64,000 nucleotides of DNA from Labilithrix sp. (GTDB taxonomy: Bacteria; Myxococcota_A; Polyangia; Polyangiales; Polyangiaceae), in NCBI GenBank assembly GCA_019637155.1, contig JAHBWE010000015.1, positions 124,001-188,000 on the forward strand, in the 5' to 3' direction. The notes beneath the pieces are model-generated. The model did no database searches and had not been told where the DNA came from. It saw only the letters and a program-made list of their open reading frames with translations. Numbering within the stretch: the stretch's first letter is position 1; the number at the start of each line of letters is the position of its first letter. A program made the position numbers and the translations under genes. This document shows, piece after piece, positions 59,759 to 64,000 of this stretch.

Positions 59759-60841
59759 TCAGAGCTTCGTCGAAGCGGTGACGAACCCGCCGAGGACGCG
59801 GCGCGCGAGGTCGCTCGCCTCCTTCGCCGCGGGGAGCTTCGCGTGGTCGGTGGACGGCAGCTCGACGTGCTCCACGCAGCTCGGGTGCCGCCCCGACTCC
59901 TCGCTCACGAGGACGTCGTTGACGCCGCGCATGCAGCGGTACGCCGGCGCGCGCGGGAGCTTCTCCTCCGCCGCGAGGAGGAGGTTCGGCCACGTGTCCG
60001 TCCCCGATTCGCCGCAAGGCATGAACTTCGTCTGCGCGAAGACGCCGTTGCGATCGAGCTCGGCGAGCTCCTTCGCCGACATCCAGGGTTTGTTGGCCTC
60101 GTTGATGATCGCCTCCGCCGACGCGAACGGGACGCCGAGGTGGGGCGTCGCGAGGAAGAGCACGCTCTCCACCTTCTCCGCGCCGCCGACGAACGTGATG
60201 AACGAGCGCGTGACGAGGCCGCCCATGCTGTGCGTGACGATGTCGACCTTCGCCGCGCCCGTCGCGCGGAGCACGCTGTCGACCATCTGCGCGAGGTCGT
60301 TCGCGAACTCGTGCTCCGTCCCGTCGTCGTAGACCGTCGCGCTCGGACGGATGTGCCCCTTCCCCGCCGGCGCCGCGCACGTGAAGTCGCCGTTGCTCCC
60401 GATCCGACCCGGGCCTGCGGTGTAGGAGCCGCGCTTGTCGGTTTTTGCATGTTTCACGTAATAGTCGAAATTGAAGAGCCAGGACCGGCGCGGGACGCTC
60501 TTCGCCTCCCAGGCCTGGTGGTCCTCGGTGCCGACCGGCTGCCAGTCGTCCCAGCGCTCGCCCTCGACGAGCATGCGGTCGAGCAGCACCTTCCCGTCGT
60601 CGATGCTCCCGGTGTGGCCGTGGATGAAGATGACGGGCCGCTCCGCGCACGGGCTCTTGGGGCACGGGAGCGCGTCGGAGACGGGCGGCGGGGGCGGCTC
60701 GCTCGTGTCGACCGGCGAGACGGGCACGGGCTTCGGGCCGGCGTCGACCGCCTCGCGCGCGGGCGGCGAGGACGCCGGCGCGTCGTCGGAGCACGCGACG
60801 GCGCCGACGAGGATCGCGAGCACTGCCACCACGCCGCGCAC
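59759..60841 (-). CDS. Exported alpha/beta-hydrolase (lipase-like)
   Basis: 360 aa with a GTG start at 60841. Lipobox-like VAC (C17) then a Pro/Ser linker to ~60. FIHGHTGS (oxyanion region), catalytic S in THSMGGLVTRSF, the LATPHLGVPFAS loop and His in STDHAKLP fit triacylglycerol-lipase-like hydrolases. Several Cys pairs (PCPKSPC, FTCAAP, MPCGES, PSCVEH) imply disulfides in the exported protein. Role: esterase/lipase on the cell surface; substrate unknown. It lies between the two TPR/PEGA proteins. Confidence 0.8.
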   Translation of the reverse strand: MRGVVAVLAILVGAVACSDDAPASSPPAREAVDAGPKPVPVSPVDTSEPPPPPVSDALPCPKSPCAERPVIFIHGHTGSIDDGKVLLDRMLVEGERWDDWQPVGTEDHQAWEAKSVPRRSWLFNFDYYVKHAKTDKRGSYTAGPGRIGSNGDFTCAAPAGKGHIRPSATVYDDGTEHEFANDLAQMVDSVLRATGAAKVDIVTHSMGGLVTRSFITFVGGAEKVESVLFLATPHLGVPFASAEAIINEANKPWMSAKELAELDRNGVFAQTKFMPCGESGTDTWPNLLLAAEEKLPRAPAYRCMRGVNDVLVSEESGRHPSCVEHVELPSTDHAKLPAAKEASDLARRVLGGFVTASTKL

Positions 60842-60887
60842 CCAGGTGGGTTAGCACGCCTCACCTCACGTGGGTAGGCGCCCGGAA

Positions 60888-61079
60888 TTACGGCTCATTT
60901 GCCGCAGCCGCGTCGGTGACCTTGTCGTTGGAGCTGACGGTGCCGGCGGAGGGCTTCGGCGCGGCCGCCGCCTCGGCGCGCTCGGCGACGGTCTTCTCCG
61001 TCGGCCGCTCGGAGGCGCTTCGGTCGCACGCGGCCACGAGCAAGAACGCCAAGGACGCGAGGCAGAGGGAACGAGCCAT
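60888..61079 (-). CDS. 63-aa lipoprotein
   Basis: MARSLCLASLAFLLVAAC, lipobox VAAC (C18), then a charged Ala/Glu-rich mature part (SASERPTEKTVAERAEAAAAP) with no domain. Too short to classify. Divergent from the PEGA-type gene; the 58 bases between starts carry both promoters. Confidence 0.6.
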   Translation of the reverse strand: MARSLCLASLAFLLVAACDRSASERPTEKTVAERAEAAAAPKPSAGTVSSNDKVTDAAAANEP

Positions 61080-61137
61080 GAACGCGAAGCGTGCAACGTT
61101 CGTGCGAGCGGCGGTCGTTTCGCGGTATCTCTGGGGC

Positions 61138-62097
61138 ATGCGTTGGGACATGCGCTCCGCACTCGTCGTCGCCGCGCTCGTCGTCGGGATCCCCGCCGTC
61201 GCGTACGCGGAGCCGACGCCGCAGGACATCTCGCAGGCCCGCGATCTCGGGCAGCAGGGGCAGGCCGCGTACGAAGCGGGGAACTTCGCGGAGTCGGAGC
61301 GGCTCTTCACCGCCGCCTCGAACCTGTACCCCGCCGCCCCGACGCTGACGCTCGGCGCGGCGCGCGCGCAGGTGAAGCAGGGCAAGCTCGTCCTCGCGCG
61401 CGAGAGCTACAACAAGATCATCCGCGAGCAGGGCAACAATCCGAGCGCGTCGCAGGCGTTCAAGGACGCCGTCGCCGCGGCGCAATCCGAGGTCAACGAC
61501 GTGGCGGCGAAGATCGCGCGCGTCACGATCAAGATCGAGGGCGGCGCCGAGAACGCGCGCGTCACGATCGACGGCGAGACCGTTCCGCCGGCCGGCCTCG
61601 GCGTCGCGCGGCCCGTCGATCCGGGGAGCCACACCGTGAAGGCGGAGGCCCCCGGCTACACCCCCGGCGAGACCACGTTCGAGGTCGCGGAGGCGGGGAG
61701 CGCCGAAGCGACGCTCTCGTTGACCAAGGTGCCCGACGCGCCTCCGCCGCCGCCTCCTGCCGGCGGCGCCGTGACCGCACCACCGAAGCGCGATCGCACG
61801 CTCGCGATCGTCGCGCTCGGCGTCGGCGGCGCGGGGCTCGTCTTCGGCGGCGTCACCGGCGCGCTCGCGATGAGCAAACACGGCGACCTCGACACGCAGT
61901 GCCCCGCCGGCCGCTGCCCGCCGAGCGCCTCCGGCGACGTCGACAGCTTCCGGACGATGGCGACGCTCTCCACCGTCGGCTTCATCGTCGGCGCGGTCGG
62001 CGTCGCGGCCGGCGCGGTGCTCTGGTTCACCGCGCCGAAGAAGCAGACCGGGTTCGAGTGGCACCCGTACGTCGGCGGCGTCGCGGGTCGCTTCTGA
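61138..62097 (+). CDS. TPR/PEGA-type exported protein (paralogue of 58952)
   Basis: 319 aa from the ATG at 61138 (MRWDMRSALVVAALVVG; an ATG at 61150 is an alternative). Signal peptide ending AYAEP. TPR helices (QAAYEAGNFAESERLFTAASNLYP and QGKLVLARESYNKIIREQG), a PEGA-like domain (VTIDGETVPPAGLGVARPVDPGSHTVKAEAPGYTPGETTF in two pieces), a Pro-rich linker, and two hydrophobic segments near the end. Same order as the 58952 protein, so they are paralogues about 2.4 kb apart in opposite directions. Probable envelope scaffold. Confidence 0.75.
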   Translation: MRWDMRSALVVAALVVGIPAVAYAEPTPQDISQARDLGQQGQAAYEAGNFAESERLFTAASNLYPAAPTLTLGAARAQVKQGKLVLARESYNKIIREQGNNPSASQAFKDAVAAAQSEVNDVAAKIARVTIKIEGGAENARVTIDGETVPPAGLGVARPVDPGSHTVKAEAPGYTPGETTFEVAEAGSAEATLSLTKVPDAPPPPPPAGGAVTAPPKRDRTLAIVALGVGGAGLVFGGVTGALAMSKHGDLDTQCPAGRCPPSASGDVDSFRTMATLSTVGFIVGAVGVAAGAVLWFTAPKKQTGFEWHPYVGGVAGRF

Positions 62098-62109
62098 CGG
62101 CATGAAGGC

Positions 62110-62838
62110 ATGAAGGTCGAGCGCGCTTCGGTCTGGGCCGAGGCCGTCTTCCACGTGCTCGCCCACGTCGACGTGCCGTTCGCGTCGTCGTGCTTCGATC
62201 CTGTGTATATTGCATGGATCCGGGAGCGCCTCGGACGCCCGGTCGAGACGCTCGCGCACGAGATGTTCGCGCTCACGCACGACACGTTCGCCCGCGCGCA
62301 GGCGCTCGCGTGGGTCTTCGGCTCGGCGGACGAGAACCGACGCTGGAGCGATCGCGACCTCGACGAGATCGAGGTGCACGACGACGAGGCGCTCCACGTC
62401 GCGCGCGCGGCGGGGGCGTTCGCGGAGGTGCTCCGCGCCACCGCGGAGCTCGAGATGCCCGATCTCGAGGCGCTGGCGCCGGCTCCGTTCGACGCGGCCG
62501 CGCTCGAGCGCGCGCTCCACGCGGTGCTCCCCGCGGCGCCCGCGCTCGCCGGCTTCACCGTCGCGGTGACGCCGCCGCTCCCGCGCCGAGGCCGCGTCCA
62601 CCGGCGCGTGATCTTCGCCGGGGTCCCCGGCGTCGCCGGCGCGACGAACGAGCACGTCGCGTGGCAAGCGGCGCACGAGGCGACCGTGGTCGAGGCGGCC
62701 CGCGACCACGACGCGTTCCTCGCGGTGGAGCGCGAGGCGATCCAGCGCCTGCGCGCGCGCGCCGGCGCGGCCGGCCTCGCCGGCGCGCACGCGGCGTGGC
62801 TCGCGACGCTGGACCTCCGCGCGCTCGGTCCGCTTTGA
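62110..62838 (+). CDS. Hypothetical 242-aa protein
   Basis: 242 aa, ATG at 62110 with GAAGG just upstream. Soluble, helical and rich in His and Glu: FHVLAHVDVPFASSCF, LAHEMFALTHDTFARAQAL, HVAWQAAHEATVVEAARDHDAF. The HxxxH/HE patterns may bind metal but match no family I know. No signal peptide. It follows the PEGA-type gene by 12 bases and may be co-transcribed. Confidence 0.6.
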   Translation: MKVERASVWAEAVFHVLAHVDVPFASSCFDPVYIAWIRERLGRPVETLAHEMFALTHDTFARAQALAWVFGSADENRRWSDRDLDEIEVHDDEALHVARAAGAFAEVLRATAELEMPDLEALAPAPFDAAALERALHAVLPAAPALAGFTVAVTPPLPRRGRVHRRVIFAGVPGVAGATNEHVAWQAAHEATVVEAARDHDAFLAVEREAIQRLRARAGAAGLAGAHAAWLATLDLRALGPL

Positions 62839-62862
62839 GCGCGGCGACGCCTCTGCGATACT
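62835..62862 (+). promoter_or_regulatory. Candidate promoter for the 62869 lipoprotein
   Basis: TTGAGC (62835-62840), a 16-base spacer and GATACT (62857-62862); the ATG at 62869 is six bases later with no ribosome site. Suggests a leaderless transcript. The -35 overlaps the stop of the previous gene. Confidence 0.3.
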
Positions 62863-62868
62863 CGTCGG

Positions 62869-63486
62869 ATGTTTCGGCTTCGCAGCGTCGCGCTCGCGCT
62901 CGCGCTGACCGCGTGCGGCGGCGCGATCGCCCCGACGTCGAGCGACGAGCCGGAGGCGACGCCGGCGACGCCGACGGAGAGCCCACCGTCACGCCCTTCC
63001 AAGCCGCCTTCCTCGCTTCCGCCGCCGCCGCCTCGCGTCGACCCGGCGCCTCCGTCGCCGTTCGCGCCGAGCGGCGAATGCGCGACGTACACGGCGGGCT
63101 CGGCGAGCCTCGGCGCGGGCGACTTCGGCTGCCAGGTCGTCACGCGCGAGGGCGCGTCGTTCCGGCACGTCACGACCGGCTCCGCCGGCGGCGCGGAGCT
63201 CGACGACGAGACGCTGGTCCTCTGGTGCGGAGAGGGCACGCGCGTCTTCTTCCAGGCGGCGCTGCGCTGCTTCCAGGGCAGCGGCGACTACACGATCGCG
63301 CCGGGCGACCTGAAGCTCGGCGACGAGCTGTCGAACCGGAGCTGCACGGTCTCGCTCCAGCTCGGGAGCGACCACGTTCGCGGGTTCATCTCCTGCGACG
63401 ACCCGCTCGACGATCCCACCGACATCTTCGCGCAGACGCTAGCGCCCGTGGGCATCGGCTCCTTCATGCTGAAGCGCGCGTTCTGA
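62869..63486 (+). CDS. Small exported lipoprotein
   Basis: 205 aa. Lipobox LTAC (C16), then a Pro/Ser/Thr linker to ~65. The domain at 70-205 has six spaced Cys (GECATYTA, FGCQVV, LWCGEG, LRCFQG, RSCTVS, ISCDDP) and is probably a small disulfide-stabilised fold. Not recognised. Its 3' end overlaps the convergent methyltransferase gene by 48 bases. Confidence 0.7.
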   Translation: MFRLRSVALALALTACGGAIAPTSSDEPEATPATPTESPPSRPSKPPSSLPPPPPRVDPAPPSPFAPSGECATYTAGSASLGAGDFGCQVVTREGASFRHVTTGSAGGAELDDETLVLWCGEGTRVFFQAALRCFQGSGDYTIAPGDLKLGDELSNRSCTVSLQLGSDHVRGFISCDDPLDDPTDIFAQTLAPVGIGSFMLKRAF

Positions 63487-63999
63487 GCGATCGCGGACGT
63501 AGACGACGGGGCCGAGCGCCCGGCGCGCGATCGCGCCGTCCGCGTCCTTGTCGACGACGACGAGCTGGCCGCCCGCCGGCGCGACGAGGCGGCCGCCGGG
63601 CGCGAGCGCTTCGAGCCACGCCGCGGGGATCGCGCCGACGTCGAAGCCGGCGACGACCTTCCGCGCGCCGCGCCAGAGCGCGACGTCGTGCGCGTCGCCC
63701 GCGACGACGTGCACGTTGCTCGGGCACTGCGCGCGCGCGACCGCGGAGAGGGTCGGGTCGATCTCGATCGTCGTCACCGCCCGCGCGACGCGCGCCGCCA
63801 GCGCGGCGCCGTAGCCGCTGCCGCCGCCGAGGTCGACGAGCTCGTCGTCCGCGCCGAGCTCGAGCGCGCGGAACGCGGCGGCGTAGGCGTGGAACGCGGA
63901 CACCGTCGCGAGCCCCGAGTCGTCGAGCGCGAGCGCGCGATCGCGATGCACCTCCGGCAGCGCGTCGATCGGGACGAACCGCTCGCGCGGCACCTCGAC
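63439..63999 (-). CDS. Protein-L-isoaspartate O-methyltransferase, 5' end missing
   Basis: The frame is open at the right window edge (codons visible to 63999; VPRERFVP at the edge is the typical N-terminal block, so only a short piece is missing). The enzyme repairs isoaspartyl residues using S-adenosylmethionine. Seen: DDELVDLGGGSGYGAAL (SAM-binding motif I), VTTIEIDPTLSAVAR and VAGDAHDVALWRGARK. The usual GQTIS block is replaced by SGLATVSAFHAY, so substrate handling may differ; it may be a relative, not a classical Pcm. A GTG at 63993 is an internal candidate only. Confidence 0.75.
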   Translation of the reverse strand, partial: VEVPRERFVPIDALPEVHRDRALALDDSGLATVSAFHAYAAAFRALELGADDELVDLGGGSGYGAALAARVARAVTTIEIDPTLSAVARAQCPSNVHVVAGDAHDVALWRGARKVVAGFDVGAIPAAWLEALAPGGRLVAPAGGQLVVVDKDADGAIARRALGPVVYVRDRSERALQHEGADAHGR

Positions 64000-64000
64000 G

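Overview
The window reads as a chromosomal segment of a high-GC deltaproteobacterial predator-type bacterium, most likely a myxobacterium of the Polyangiales. The reasons are the strong GC bias at third codon positions and three Hanks-type Ser/Thr kinases. There are also many Pro-rich or Cys-rich lipoproteins, two PEGA-type TPR proteins, delta-60 repeat and fibrinogen-like secreted proteins, and an isoleucyl-tRNA synthetase with a large insertion that I recall from myxobacteria. This assignment is an inference. I see no insertion sequence, prophage, CRISPR array or rRNA. One tRNA-Leu(CAG) is present.

Layout. 1-4.0 kb: the 3' part of an IgGFc-binding-type surface protein, a secreted HExxH metalloprotease and a helical-repeat protein. 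4.1-10.5 kb: ileS, a divergent outer-membrane protein with a thrombospondin type-3 motif, a decayed-looking nucleotidyltransferase with its small partner, and a tail-anchored protein. 10.7-17.7 kb: a compact lipid or polyketide-like locus with two carrier proteins, a fatty acyl-AMP ligase, a complete ketosynthase, a ketosynthase homologue lacking both catalytic histidines, an alpha-oxoamine synthase and a third carrier protein. A Flp-pilin-like gene lies inside it on the other strand. 17.7-20.6 kb: a tightly overlapped minus-strand operon (93-aa protein, 42-aa microprotein, LpxL-type acyltransferase, thiG, small lipoprotein, thiE). 20.7-24.2 kb: an MlaF-type ABC ATPase, a DUF4190 protein and an HTTM / small membrane protein / polysaccharide deacetylase operon.

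24.2-32.3 kb: a DUF4139 protein, a prolyl-oligopeptidase lipoprotein, two tandem delta-60-repeat lipoproteins and a fibrinogen-like lipoprotein. 32.3-37 kb: housekeeping rpsB-tsf, then a lipoprotein, gatC, gatA and a GNAT gene in one coupled run; gatB is not in the window. 37-46.5 kb: a 1580-aa kinase, a Cys-repeat lipoprotein, a kinase-DUF4388 protein and an unusual SDR. 46.5-54 kb: a PlsC-type acyltransferase with a long disordered repeat arm, truB, a TPR lipoprotein with glnD, and an OmpA-type lipoprotein. 54-64 kb: Cys-rich and small exported proteins, tRNA-Leu, a SUMF1-fold lipoprotein, a third kinase, two PEGA/TPR proteins around a lipase, small lipoproteins and a truncated protein-L-isoaspartate methyltransferase.

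The most interesting region is the 10.7-17.7 kb locus. Its gene set suggests that a free fatty acid is activated by the acyl-AMP ligase, loaded on a carrier protein, possibly extended by a KS/KS-like pair, and condensed with an amino acid by the PLP enzyme to give an aminoketone or sphingoid-like lipid. A near-identical 17-bp element lies upstream of the ligase operon and upstream of the nucleotidyltransferase gene. Several genes have promoter-like hexamers so close to the start codon that leaderless transcription is likely.
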